This document shows positions 53,966 to 62,899 of a DNA stretch of 64,000 nucleotides, one piece after another. Location: assembly GCF_013032445.1 (NCBI RefSeq), contig NZ_WQCA01000005.1:124001-188000 (forward strand). The letters run 5' to 3'. The notes below the pieces were generated by a model that saw nothing but the letters and a program-made list of their open reading frames with translations, did no database searches and was not told the DNA's origin. Position numbers and translations under genes: made by a program. The DNA comes from Ruegeria arenilitoris. GTDB lineage: Bacteria; Pseudomonadota; Alphaproteobacteria; Rhodobacterales; Rhodobacteraceae. Numbering within the stretch: the first letter of the stretch is position 1; the number at the start of each line of letters is the position of its first letter.

Positions 53966-55132
53966 TTAGGCCGTGGCTTTCTTGTTTGCCATCGCATCTG
54001 CAAAACGCTCGAACAGGTAGAAACTATCTTGCGGGCCGGGCGACGCTTCGGGGTGATACTGGACCGAATAGACCGGACGGTCTGTCATACGAATGCCGCA
54101 GTTCGATCCGTCAAACAGGGAACGATGGGTTTCCATTACGCCCTCGGGCAGGGACTGCGCGTCTACCGCAAAGCCATGGTTCATCGAAGTGATCTCGACC
54201 TTGCCGGTGTCCAGATCCTTGACCGGGTGGTTCGCACCGTGGTGGCCGTGGTTCATCTTGACGGTCTGACCGCCCAAGGCCAGCGCCAGCATCTGGTGTC
54301 CCAGGCAAATGCCAAAGACCGGTAGGTCGGTGGTGTCCAGAACCTCTTTGATCATCGGAACGGCGTATACACCGGTGGCCGCCGGATCGCCGGGGCCGTT
54401 GGACAGGAAGACACCATCGGGATTGTGCGCCAACACTTCCGCTGCGGTTGTGGTGGCGGGCAGAACGGTTACGTCACAGCCAGCCGAGGCGAGACAGCGC
54501 AGAATGTTGCGTTTAGCGCCGAAATCCACGGCAACCACTTTGTGCGCGGGGGCTTCCTGACGGGTATAGCCGTCGGGCCAGGCCCACCGCATCTCATCCC
54601 AGCGATAGCTTTGGGCGCAGGTGACCTCTTTGGCCAGATCCATGCCTTCCAGACCAGCAAAACCGCGCGCAGCAGCGACCAGAGCTTCAATGTCGAAATT
54701 GCCATCGGGATCATGGGCCAGCGCCACGTGCGGCGCGCCTTGCTGACGGATGGCGCGGGTCAGGCGGCGGGTGTCGACGCCGCCGATGGCGATACGTCCA
54801 CGACGAGCAAGCCAGGTTTTCAGTTCTTCGGCCGAGCGCCAGTTCGAAGGCTCGGTCGGGTTCCATTTGACAACCATACCGGCGGCAACCGGATCACCGG
54901 TTTCGTCATCTTCGGGGTTCACACCGACATTGCCGATATGGGGAAAGGTGAAGGTCACGATTTGCCCTGCATAAGAAGGATCGGTCATGATCTCCTGATA
55001 GCCGGTCATGGCGGTGTTAAAGCACAGCTCGGCCACGGTCTGACCGGTGGCGCCGAAGCCCATCCCGTAGAACAGTGTACCGTCGGCCAATGCCAGACAT
55101 GCGGTGGGCTTGGACGGGGCGTTCTGGGCCAT
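53966..55132 (-). CDS. carA: Carbamoyl-phosphate synthase small subunit
   Basis: A 388-residue glutamine amidotransferase subunit that feeds ammonia to CarB for arginine and pyrimidine synthesis. The start is MAQNAPSKPTACLALADG with GGAGA upstream. The N-terminal domain has FNTAMTGYQEIMTDPSYAGQ; the class I amidotransferase domain has the catalytic Cys in VFGICLGHQML and His/Glu in QYHPEASPGP. carB is not in the window. Terminated by a strong hairpin. Confidence 0.96.
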   Translation of the reverse strand: MAQNAPSKPTACLALADGTLFYGMGFGATGQTVAELCFNTAMTGYQEIMTDPSYAGQIVTFTFPHIGNVGVNPEDDETGDPVAAGMVVKWNPTEPSNWRSAEELKTWLARRGRIAIGGVDTRRLTRAIRQQGAPHVALAHDPDGNFDIEALVAAARGFAGLEGMDLAKEVTCAQSYRWDEMRWAWPDGYTRQEAPAHKVVAVDFGAKRNILRCLASAGCDVTVLPATTTAAEVLAHNPDGVFLSNGPGDPAATGVYAVPMIKEVLDTTDLPVFGICLGHQMLALALGGQTVKMNHGHHGANHPVKDLDTGKVEITSMNHGFAVDAQSLPEGVMETHRSLFDGSNCGIRMTDRPVYSVQYHPEASPGPQDSFYLFERFADAMANKKATA

Positions 55133-55315
55133 CGGGCGACTCTCCTGCTGGGTAAATCGGCGCATAACTAAGGGGGTTGTGGCGCTGGGTCAAGTCTGTT
55201 CAAATTTTGCGCTATTGAGGAAAATCAATGGGTTAGCAATATTCACTTCTGGTTGTGTCGCGCTTTTTGTTTCGATATGGTCGGGGTTCCTTTTCCATGG
55301 GGATGGACAGATCAT

Positions 55316-55801
55316 ATGGATATGCGATCACGAGTGAACTCCGCTCTGAAGCTAGCAATGAAAGACAAAGATGCCGAACGTCTGTCGACGCTTCGGTTGA
55401 TTAACGCTGCGATCAAAGACCGCGATATCGCTTCGCGGGCATCTGACAACGAAGAGGCCAAGGGCTGCGGCGACGCTGAGGTTCTTGAAATTCTTGGAAA
55501 AATGACCAAGCAGCGCAAGGAAAGCGCCCGCGCCTATGAAGAGGGCGGAAGACTGGACCTGGCCGAACGGGAACTGCGCGAGGTCGAAGTTATCGAAGAG
55601 TTCCTGCCCAAGCAGTTGGACGAGGATGAGGTATCCAAAGCTATCCAGACGGCAATCACCGCGACAGGGGCAGGATCGATCCGCGACATGGGCAAGGTGA
55701 TGGGCGAACTCAAGACCCGCTATACCGGCCAAATGGATTTCGGCAAGGTCGGTCCGATGGTCAAGGATCATCTTTGCGCCGCGTCCAACGGCGGCTGCTG
55801 A
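55316..55801 (+). CDS. yqeY: GatB/YqeY domain protein
   Basis: A 161-residue protein with the YqeY fold, related to the tRNA-binding tail of GatB. It starts MDMRSRVNSALKLAMKDKD, with LSTLRLINAAIKDRDI, KQRKESARAYEEGGR and FLPKQLDEDEV as family blocks and GSIRDMGKVMGELKTRY near the C-terminus. Function is unknown though tRNA interaction has been suggested for the family. Divergent from carA. Confidence 0.92.
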   Translation: MDMRSRVNSALKLAMKDKDAERLSTLRLINAAIKDRDIASRASDNEEAKGCGDAEVLEILGKMTKQRKESARAYEEGGRLDLAERELREVEVIEEFLPKQLDEDEVSKAIQTAITATGAGSIRDMGKVMGELKTRYTGQMDFGKVGPMVKDHLCAASNGGC

Positions 55802-55826
55802 CAGAACTCAAATTCTGAAGCTAAGC

Positions 55827-56318
55827 TCACTGCGCGACTGGCTCGCGCAGTTTTTTCATCAGGTCGCCGTAAAGCGCGATGCGCTCTTCTTCGGACAGGA
55901 ATGCGCCAATCTCCACTTCGCGCCCGTCGCCGACCAAAGTGACATAGTGCGGTACAGGCCCGTCTTTTTCATGCATCGCTGGACGTGCCCAATAGCGATT
56001 GCAGGACCATTCCTGCTGTTCTCTGCCCGGCGTATGATGGACCAATCGAGCCTGTGTTCCACTGAGTGTCAGAACTTCGAACACACTGCGCGCGCGATAG
56101 TTGGTCTGAATGGCCAGCCACAAGCCTAGAACGGTAATCAGAAGAAAGGGCAGCAACCCCCACAGGATGACCGACCCCAGCACTGCCATCAGTGGAATCA
56201 GTCCAAATAAGAACACCGACAGGATCACAATCATCGCCCCACGCCGCGGCAGCGAGTTATGCGGCCAAAGGCGCAGTTCCTGTTCGGTTTCAGAGGTCTG
56301 ATTCCATCGATAGGGCAT
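55827..56318 (-). CDS. DUF2244 family membrane protein
   Basis: A 163-residue protein with two adjacent hydrophobic helices (about 29-48 and 50-68), starting SLPRRGAMIVILSVFL, and a soluble C-terminal beta-rich domain with WARPAMHEKDGPVPHYVTLVG. This arrangement matches DUF2244. In alphaproteobacteria the family often accompanies respiratory or cytochrome oxidase genes; ctaD is 2 kb away but not adjacent. It converges with yqeY. Confidence 0.82.
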   Translation of the reverse strand: MPYRWNQTSETEQELRLWPHNSLPRRGAMIVILSVFLFGLIPLMAVLGSVILWGLLPFLLITVLGLWLAIQTNYRARSVFEVLTLSGTQARLVHHTPGREQQEWSCNRYWARPAMHEKDGPVPHYVTLVGDGREVEIGAFLSEEERIALYGDLMKKLREPVAQ

Positions 56319-56362
56319 GGCTGAAAGCTAGCGCAATGATGTGGCGTGTCGAAGGCAAAAGA

Positions 56363-56962
56363 TCAGGTTACGTGGCCAACTCGGGCCCAGGATAACGCGT
56401 CGTCCAATCGGTCATCCCCCCAAAACACTTCGCTGCGAACAACAAGGCTCGGGGCACCGAATACCCCAAGTTTTGTCGCGATCTCTGTTTCGGCCTCAAG
56501 CGCGGCTACCGTTTCGGGGCTGCGGGCGCGGGCCAAAACCAGTCGTGGGTCTTGCTGGCACCTGTGCAAAGCCTCAGAGATGGCGGTTTCGCTGCCAGCT
56601 TCGATGCTTTCTTCGAACCAGATACGATACAATACCTGAGTGAAGTTCTTTCCCCAGCCATCGCCCATGCCCAGAAGGGCGACCTGATTGGCCAGCGGCA
56701 GGTCTGAGATCGGGTAGGGCGCGGGCAACTGAGCATGAATGTGGTACTTTGCGGCTCGGCGCTCGATATCCCGCCACATATACGCGGACTTCACCGGCTT
56801 GCCAGCAAACGGAATGTTCTGCTGTTCCTGCATCACGTTGCGCACGTTGAAAGGCCGCCACGTCACCGAGGTGCCATGTTCCACGCACCAATCATCCAAA
56901 CGCATGATTGTCAGAAAACTGTAGGTGCTGCCAATGGAATACCAAAAATCAATATCAGGCAT
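56363..56962 (-). CDS. DsbA-fold isomerase (2-hydroxychromene-2-carboxylate isomerase-like)
   Basis: A 199-residue thioredoxin-fold protein of the DSBA/HCCA isomerase family. It starts MPDIDFWYSIGSTYSFLTIM, with Ser at the position that in the isomerases binds glutathione and no CxxC motif. Other blocks are WRPFNVRNVMQEQQNIPFAGKP and a C-terminal KLGVFGAPSLVVRSEVFWGDDR. The family includes naphthalene-pathway isomerases and kappa-class GSTs; the natural substrate here is unknown. Confidence 0.85.
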   Translation of the reverse strand: MPDIDFWYSIGSTYSFLTIMRLDDWCVEHGTSVTWRPFNVRNVMQEQQNIPFAGKPVKSAYMWRDIERRAAKYHIHAQLPAPYPISDLPLANQVALLGMGDGWGKNFTQVLYRIWFEESIEAGSETAISEALHRCQQDPRLVLARARSPETVAALEAETEIATKLGVFGAPSLVVRSEVFWGDDRLDDALSWARVGHVT

Positions 56963-57067
56963 GTAATCACTCCGATCTCAGAGTTTCTGCCTGTATAATA
57001 CCCTAAAACAGTCAGTTTTTCGATATTTGCCTTAAGTCCTTTGTCGGCCCGAATGTTGGGGCTCGGT

Positions 57068-58096
57068 TCACAACAGTGCTTTTTCGACCGGTTGAACGGG
57101 TCGAGGTGCTTGACCGCAACCTGTCATCTGGCGGATGTCGATCTCGATTGTCCGGCACATCGCCGAGATCGGAACATCGGTAACGTCCCCTTCAAATGGA
57201 TCTTCCATCGAGGCGCTGACACGTTCTGTCACAAAGAAGATCCAGCAGACCAGAGCGCCGACCGGAGCAAAGGTCAGCCAGTCGGTCAGCACTGTTTTCA
57301 TCAACGCTGCGTCAGTCCCCGCCATGATTGAGCGTTCATCATTGAATGCCAGAGGCAACATGAAGATGAAGATCCAGCTGAACAGCCGACCAACTTCAGC
57401 GACCTGCCGTGGGAAAGGAGTATTCTTGATCCGTTCGCACTGGCCTTGTGCCGCTGTAAGCCGTGCCAACCGATCCATCAAGGCCACATGCCAGAACGAG
57501 TCGATCTGCCCCTTTTGAGCCATGTCCGACAGCCTCCGGGCTTGCAGGTTTAGGAGGTACGCGGCGCGATTGGTCTTACCCTCCATGTGGGGTAAATCCG
57601 ATTTCAATTGGTGGTTCTGCCAGCTTTCGGGCAATTGATGCTGGTCTGTCCCTTTGGAGATGCTCTTGTGCCCGAACAACCAAGGCATACGTTTGCGACC
57701 TGTCGAGGAGGGCTGGCGCAATTGATAGGCCAGCATGTTCAGCCACGCGATGTGCCGTTCAATCAATTCACTGCGTAGATCATCGTCAATCCGAGAGCCA
57801 TTGGGCTGGACCAGAGTGCTGACAGTGTTGGCCCAGTCCCGGCTTGTATTGGCAATGTCACCCCAGACCCTGCGGGCTTCGGTCCAACGTCCATAGGTCG
57901 AAGTATTCTTGAATCCCAGAAAGAAAGCCACAGCTAGACCCAGCATCGCGACTGGTGGGCTGGGGTTTGATATTAAGTCAATTGGTGTGAGCTCATCCAC
58001 CACCTGAACCAAAAAAATCCAGGCAAGAACCAGACAGATAAAACCTACCGATCCCTTGAGCAGTTTTCGAACCGAAATGCCGTCGTGAAGTAACAT
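57068..58096 (-). CDS. Bestrophin-family chloride channel
   Basis: A 342-residue protein of the bestrophin/UPF0187 (YneE) family. Two N-terminal hydrophobic helices are followed by FLGFKNTSTYGRWTEARRVWGDIANTSRDWA, the diagnostic block with the WxEAR motif. Two more helices in the C-terminal half (FSWIFIFMLPLAFND and TFAPVGALVCWIFFVTERV) complete it, ending in DPFEGDVTDVPISAMCRTIE. Bacterial members form pentameric anion or cation channels. No partner is evident. Confidence 0.92.
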   Translation of the reverse strand: MLLHDGISVRKLLKGSVGFICLVLAWIFLVQVVDELTPIDLISNPSPPVAMLGLAVAFFLGFKNTSTYGRWTEARRVWGDIANTSRDWANTVSTLVQPNGSRIDDDLRSELIERHIAWLNMLAYQLRQPSSTGRKRMPWLFGHKSISKGTDQHQLPESWQNHQLKSDLPHMEGKTNRAAYLLNLQARRLSDMAQKGQIDSFWHVALMDRLARLTAAQGQCERIKNTPFPRQVAEVGRLFSWIFIFMLPLAFNDERSIMAGTDAALMKTVLTDWLTFAPVGALVCWIFFVTERVSASMEDPFEGDVTDVPISAMCRTIEIDIRQMTGCGQAPRPVQPVEKALL

Positions 58097-58201
58097 GGGC
58101 TGTGAATTTCCGCCGGGACCTGATGGATTTCAATTCCTTAATACTATTCGCACCCCGTCGTTTGTGTCCATGTTACCGGTGGCTAAGGCGATTTGACCAA
58201 G

Positions 58202-58225
58202 AAAAAGCCCCGCGCAAGGCGGGGC
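58202..58225 (-). terminator. Terminator of ctaD
   Basis: On the minus strand GCCCCGC pairs with GCGGGGC around CTTGC and continues into TTTTTC, 27 bases after the stop. Confidence 0.92.
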
Positions 58226-58251
58226 CATGGTCGTTCTTTGAATGGGTGGGA

Positions 58252-59910
58252 TCAGTGCGCGTGGCCTTTGTCCCAGTCCTCCTGCTTTGGCAGTTGCTCG
58301 AACGTATGCTCGGGCGGCGGCGAGGGCAGGGTCCATTCCAGCGTGTCCGCGTATTCGTTCCACGGGTTCGGACGGGTCTCTTTCGCGCCACGCAGCAGGG
58401 CGTAGATCACGATGCCGAAGAACAGCAGGAACGAGGCGAATGAGATAAACGCACCAATCGACGACACGAAGTTCCACTGCGCGAACGCTTCAGGGTAATC
58501 GATATAGCGGCGCGGCATGCCCTGACGGCCCAGGAAGTGCTGGGGGAAGAAGGTCAAGTTGGCGCCGATGAAGAACAGCCAGAAATGAACCTTGCCCCAG
58601 AATTCCGAGTACTGACGACCGGTCATCTTCGAGAAGTAGAAGTATACACCCGCGAAGATGGCAAAAACGGCACCCAGCGACATCACGTAGTGGAAGTGTG
58701 CAACCACGTAGTAGGTGTCGTGATAGGCGCGGTCGATACCGGCCTGAGACAGCACAACGCCCGTTACACCGCCAACGGTGAACAGGAACAGGAAGCCGAA
58801 GGCGAACAGCATCGGTGTTTTGAACTCAATGGAGCCACCCCACATGGTCGCAATCCACGAGAATACCTTAACACCCGTCGGAACCGCGATGACCATCGTG
58901 GCCAGCATGAAGTAGGCCTGCTGACGCAGCGACATGCCAACGGTGTACATGTGGTGCGCCCACACGACAAAGCCCAGAACACCAATCGCGATGATCGCCC
59001 AAACCATCGGCAGGTAACCGAAGATCGGCTTGCGCGCGAAGGTCGCGATGACGTGGCTGATGATGCCAAATCCGGGCAGGATCACGATGTACACTTCCGG
59101 GTGGCCGAAGAACCACAGGATGTGCTGATACAGGATCGGGTCACCGCCACCGGCTGGGTCAAAGAAAGTGAAGCCAAAGTTGCGGTCCATCAGCAGCATG
59201 GTGATCGCGCCTGCCAGAACCGGCAGCGAAAGCAGAATCAGCCATGAGGTAACGAAGATCGACCAGCTGAACAGCGGCACCTTAAACAGGGTCATGCCCG
59301 GGGCACGCATGTTCAGGAAGGTGGTGATCATGTTGATCGCGCCGAGGATCGAGGAGGCGCCCGATACGTGTACGGCGAAAATCGCAAGGTCCATGGACAT
59401 GCCGCCCTCGGTCGTGGACAGCGGTGGGTAGAGAACCCAGCCTACGCCTGAACCCAGCTGGTCGTTACCACCGGGGCTGAGCAGCGAAGCCACGCCCAGC
59501 GAGGTACCGGCGACATACAGCCAGAAGGACAGGTTGTTCATCCGCGGGAACGCCATATCCGGCGCACCGATCTGCAACGGCATGAAATAGTTGCCAAATC
59601 CGCCAAACAGGGCAGGGATGACAACGAAGAACATCATCAGAACACCGTGGTAGGTGATCATCACGTTCCAAAGATGACCGTTGGGGGTACATGGGTCGGC
59701 CATGAAGCCTTCCAGGCACATGTACTGAACACCGGGGTGCATCAGCTCGAGCCGCATGTAAACGGTCATCATAACCGAGATCAAACCGGCCAGAGCCGAA
59801 ACGATCAGGTAGAGAATCCCGATGTCCTTGTGGTTGGTCGACATGAACCAGCGCTGGAAAAAGCTGCGCTCGTCTTCATGGCCATGACCATGAATGGCTG
59901 CGTCTGCCAT
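58252..59910 (-). CDS. ctaD: Cytochrome c oxidase subunit I (aa3 type)
   Basis: A 552-residue, twelve-helix catalytic subunit of the aa3-type terminal oxidase. GGAGG lies eight bases before [12 protein letters not shown]. The haem-copper ligands are in [12 protein letters not shown] (His), [20 protein letters not shown] (His-Tyr cross-link region), [12 protein letters not shown] (CuB His pair) and [12 protein letters not shown] (two His). Length is standard. The other oxidase subunits are not adjacent in this window. An FnrL-type site lies about 100 bases upstream. Confidence 0.97.
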   Translation of the reverse strand: MADAAIHGHGHEDERSFFQRWFMSTNHKDIGILYLIVSALAGLISVMMTVYMRLELMHPGVQYMCLEGFMADPCTPNGHLWNVMITYHGVLMMFFVVIPALFGGFGNYFMPLQIGAPDMAFPRMNNLSFWLYVAGTSLGVASLLSPGGNDQLGSGVGWVLYPPLSTTEGGMSMDLAIFAVHVSGASSILGAINMITTFLNMRAPGMTLFKVPLFSWSIFVTSWLILLSLPVLAGAITMLLMDRNFGFTFFDPAGGGDPILYQHILWFFGHPEVYIVILPGFGIISHVIATFARKPIFGYLPMVWAIIAIGVLGFVVWAHHMYTVGMSLRQQAYFMLATMVIAVPTGVKVFSWIATMWGGSIEFKTPMLFAFGFLFLFTVGGVTGVVLSQAGIDRAYHDTYYVVAHFHYVMSLGAVFAIFAGVYFYFSKMTGRQYSEFWGKVHFWLFFIGANLTFFPQHFLGRQGMPRRYIDYPEAFAQWNFVSSIGAFISFASFLLFFGIVIYALLRGAKETRPNPWNEYADTLEWTLPSPPPEHTFEQLPKQEDWDKGHAH

Positions 59911-60013
59911 TATAGGTGCCTCCTGTTGCAACTGACCGCGCAGCCAGACCTCTCCGGCGCGCGGTATTATTGCTGGTTTTAGATTGCGAAAGAGGCGCCT
60001 TCAATGGCCGAGT

Positions 60014-60027
60014 TTGATCTGGATCAA
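60014..60027. promoter_or_regulatory. FnrL-type site upstream of ctaD
   Basis: TTGATCTGGATCAA is a perfect TTGAT-N4-ATCAA palindrome. It lies 104 bases upstream of ctaD (minus strand) and 188 upstream of the HIT gene (plus strand), so it could serve either promoter. Confidence 0.7.
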
Positions 60028-60214
60028 GATTAATTGTCGCGGGTCGGAGGAAAATCCGCGAAATCCTGGCCATGAACACGGCATATCTGGCAATTGCTTC
60101 TATTATTTCAAGGGGCCGCAAACGATCATTCGTACAGCGCGGCAGAGTTCCGCCTTGACCCTTGGGTATGTGCGCCGCAGAACTACTCTCAATACCCGAA
60201 ATCGGAGACTTGAT

Positions 60215-60634
60215 ATGGCCGCTTACGATCCCGACAACATTTTCGCCAAGATCCTTCGCGGAGAGATCCCCTCGACCCGCGTGTACGAGGATGACGTTAC
60301 GTTGGCTTTCATGGATATCATGCCGCGGTCAGATGGGCATCTGTTGGTGATCCCCAAAACGCCCTGCCGAAACCTGCTGGACGCATCACCCGAGCAGCTG
60401 GCCGCCGTAACCTCAACGACGCAGAAACTGGCGAATGCGGTGGTCAAAGCCTTTGACGCCGACGGCGTCACCGTCCAGCAATTCAACGAGGCCGCAGGCG
60501 GGCAGGAGGTCTTCCACCTGCATTTCCACGTCTTGCCGCGTCACGAGGGTGTTTCGCTGCGTGCTCCGGGGCAGATGGGAGATTTCGATCTGATCGCGCA
60601 GCACGCGGAAAAGATCAAAGCGGCTCTGGCCTGA
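60215..60634 (+). CDS. HIT-family protein
   Basis: A 139-residue histidine-triad nucleotide hydrolase. GGAG lies seven bases before MAAYDPDNIFAKIL; the frame is open 77 codons upstream but that region holds the ctaD promoter. The family motifs are IFAKILRGEIPSTRVYEDD, GHLLVIPKTPCRNLLD and VFHLHFHVLPRHEG, the last being the His triad. Related proteins hydrolyse adenosine 5'-phosphoramidates. Divergent from ctaD. Confidence 0.95.
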   Translation: MAAYDPDNIFAKILRGEIPSTRVYEDDVTLAFMDIMPRSDGHLLVIPKTPCRNLLDASPEQLAAVTSTTQKLANAVVKAFDADGVTVQQFNEAAGGQEVFHLHFHVLPRHEGVSLRAPGQMGDFDLIAQHAEKIKAALA

Positions 60635-61210
60635 TCATTGCTTGCTATCGTGTGGCTCCAAGCGTGTGTTGTAGTCGCCGAAAGCGCAGCGCATGGTTCA
60701 AACATGGTCGTCGCCACAGTATCAGCCTGCGGTGTTGCGAACCTGCTATAAGGACGCATCTTGGGATAGCGGCCCAGCTTTGGACGGATGCGGGAACCAT
60801 GTGGTCGGCTATGAAAGAAGCGCTGAAATCCGGGGTTGGGATTGATCACATGGCACCGTAGCTGGAACGCGTCGATCGAACCAGAACGGGGCTATCGATT
60901 AAGTCATGACGGATTGCGGAAGGGCTTGAACGGAATTGCCGTTCCGATTTGGGGTCGGAACGGCAGACTCGTAACCAAACACTTGACCGAATACCCGGTC
61001 TACCCAGGATCACCGGTTTAACACACCACTCACTCTAGAACGGTACATACAGAATACCCCTTAACGCGCGCTGTGTATTCCTCTGAGTGAGCTTTCCGCC
61101 CGATTTTCCTAAATTTCAGAGGAGAAATCGTGGATTGCGTTTAATTTCGGAAACAAAGGAATTTGCGGAGGGGTATTGTTGGCCTCGTCGCTGAGAGGCC
61201 GCGATTCGAA
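60635..61210. other. Gene-free stretch
   Basis: About 575 bases between the HIT gene and lipB, with no frame that looks coding. It contains a perfect 11-bp inverted repeat at 60937-60965. The last 150 bases are more AT-rich. I see no tRNA or insertion sequence. Confidence 0.6.
60937..60965. repeat. Perfect 11-bp inverted repeat
   Basis: TGCCGTTCCGA and its complement flank a TTTGGGG loop in the gene-free stretch. No T tract follows. Function unknown. Confidence 0.65.
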
Positions 61211-61873
61211 TCAGGGGCCGGTGCCGACTGACTGGAAGCAGTCCGAGAACGTGTTCTGCAAGGCCACATCAACGTCGTCCATCGTCACCGGAAGGCCCAG
61301 ATCGACCAGTGACGTGACCCCGTGTTCGGTGATACCGCATGGGACGATACCCGAAAAATGCTCAAGATCCGGTTCGACATTAATGGAAATGCCGTGAAAG
61401 CTAATCCATTTGCGCAGGCGCAGGCCAATTGCGGCGATCTTGTCTTCGGCTGGCTGGCCCGCAGCTGTTAGTGGCTTGTCGTCCCGGCGCACCCAGACGC
61501 CGACGCGACCGTCGCGGATTTCACCGTGCACGTTGAATTCTGACAGCGCAGCGATCACCCAGTTCTCCAGCTTTTTGACAAAGCCGCGCACATCTTTGCC
61601 ACGCTTGTTCAAATCCAGCATGACATAGGCCACGCGCTGACCGGGGCCGTGATAGGTGTATTCCCCGCCGCGTTTGGCCTCATAGACCGGGAACCGATCA
61701 GGGTCGGTCAGGTCTTCGATCCGGGCCGAGGTTCCTGCCGTATACAGCGGCGGATGTTCCAGCAACCACACGCATTCGTCCGCCTCGCCTGCAGCGATCG
61801 CAGCCACCCGCGCCTCCATAAAGGCGACGGCTTCGGTATAGTCGGTAAGCCCGTCGGTGATTTTCCATTCCAT
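61211..61873 (-). CDS. lipB: Octanoyl-[ACP]:protein N-octanoyltransferase
   Basis: A 220-residue enzyme that moves octanoate from acyl carrier protein to lipoyl domains, the first step of lipoate synthesis. The family signature is [20 protein letters not shown]. The catalytic pair is the Lys in [14 protein letters not shown] and the Cys in [15 protein letters not shown]. The start [12 protein letters not shown] follows 39 bases after the FrnE-like gene on the same strand. Confidence 0.95.
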   Translation of the reverse strand: MEWKITDGLTDYTEAVAFMEARVAAIAAGEADECVWLLEHPPLYTAGTSARIEDLTDPDRFPVYEAKRGGEYTYHGPGQRVAYVMLDLNKRGKDVRGFVKKLENWVIAALSEFNVHGEIRDGRVGVWVRRDDKPLTAAGQPAEDKIAAIGLRLRKWISFHGISINVEPDLEHFSGIVPCGITEHGVTSLVDLGLPVTMDDVDVALQNTFSDCFQSVGTGP

Positions 61874-61912
61874 GGCGGTTCCATATCGTGCAGGTGCGGC
61901 AAGGGAAAGGGG

Positions 61913-62572
61913 TCAGGCGGCCTCGGCCAGGCAGCGTTGCAGAATCTGGGCGTAGGTGTCGGTACCCTGCGCCCCGGTCACCAGGTATTTGCCGCCCAAC
62001 ACCATCGACGGAACGCCCGAGATACCCCGGCTGGTCCAGAACTCCTGCTTTTGGCGGACTGCGGCTTCATGGGCGCCGGATTCGAGCGCCGATCGCGCGG
62101 CGTCAGCGTCCAGCCCGGCCGACGTAACCGCATCAAGCAGGGCATCAATTTGCGAGACGTCCTTCTGGTCGGTGAAATACGTCTGAAACAACGCCAGCAT
62201 CAGCGGATGCTGACGGCCCTGAGTTTCAGCCCAATCCAGCAATTGGTGCGCGGCAAAGGTGCTCACCATTCTGCTGTCATCGCTGAAGTTGAACGCAAAT
62301 CCCAGTTCTGCGCCCAACTGGGTCAGCCGATCCCGGGCCTGCTGACTTTGTTCGGCGGTCGTTCCGTACTTCTCCATGATATGCTCGCGCAGGTTCTGAC
62401 CTTCGGGCGGCATGGTTGGGTTCAACTCGAACGGATGCCACCTGAGATGCGCCAGCACGTTTTCCTGCTTCAGGGCCAGATCAAGCTGCCGAAATCCAAC
62501 AATGCACCAGGGGCAGACGACGTCCGAAATAATGTCGATCTGAACGACAGGGCGGGGATCGGAGGTGGTCAT
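61913..62572 (-). CDS. FrnE-like DsbA-family oxidoreductase
   Basis: A 219-residue cytoplasmic thioredoxin-fold protein. The active site is VVCPWCIVGFRQL (CPWC). WHPFELNPTMPPEGQNLREHI and GISGVPSMVLGGKYLVTGAQ are typical of the FrnE/polyketide biosynthesis-type DsbA group. No signal peptide is seen, so it likely acts inside the cell on oxidative damage. It probably shares a message with lipB. Confidence 0.9.
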   Translation of the reverse strand: MTTSDPRPVVQIDIISDVVCPWCIVGFRQLDLALKQENVLAHLRWHPFELNPTMPPEGQNLREHIMEKYGTTAEQSQQARDRLTQLGAELGFAFNFSDDSRMVSTFAAHQLLDWAETQGRQHPLMLALFQTYFTDQKDVSQIDALLDAVTSAGLDADAARSALESGAHEAAVRQKQEFWTSRGISGVPSMVLGGKYLVTGAQGTDTYAQILQRCLAEAA

Positions 62573-62715
62573 GTTCAGACTCCTGACGGTGTGATGGAAG
62601 ATACTGTGGAGCTATAGATATGGGCGCGTATAGGGAATTCAAACCGGTGTGTTTTTTGCCTCTTCACATCCCGGTCATCAGCGTCTATACGCCCCTCTAC
62701 CAAGTCACTGGCAGT

Positions 62716-62802
62716 GCGGTCGTGGCGGAATTGGTAGACGCGCAGCGTTGAGGTCGCTGTGGGGTAACTCCCGTGGAAGTTCGAGTCTTCTCGACCGCAC
62801 CA
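62716..62802 (+). tRNA. tRNA-Leu(GAG)
   Basis: Acceptor stem GCGGTCG pairs with CGACCGC, followed by ACCA encoded in the DNA. The D arm reads TGGCGGAATTGGTAGACGC. The anticodon stem CAGCG/CGCTG closes the loop TTGAGGT, giving anticodon GAG. A long variable arm (GGGGTAACTCCC) and the TTCGAGT loop confirm a class II leucine tRNA, reading CUC and CUU. Confidence 0.97.
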
Positions 62803-62857
62803 TAAAAAATATAAAAATCATTATAAAACAATAATATATGTGGTTTTGAGTGAGTTT

Positions 62858-62895
62858 TAACCACCCATCTATCCACCTTGGCGCATGGGTGGTTA
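62858..62895 (-). terminator. Hairpin after hsdR
   Basis: TAACCACCCAT and its complement are 11-bp perfect arms around 16 bases, five bases beyond the hsdR stop. No strong T tract, so it may be a terminator or stabilising hairpin. Confidence 0.55.
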
Positions 62896-62899
62896 CTTA

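Noticed and set aside
60541-60849. 102-codon minus-strand frame overlapping the HIT gene end
   Set aside because: Overlaps the HIT coding end and has no recognisable content.
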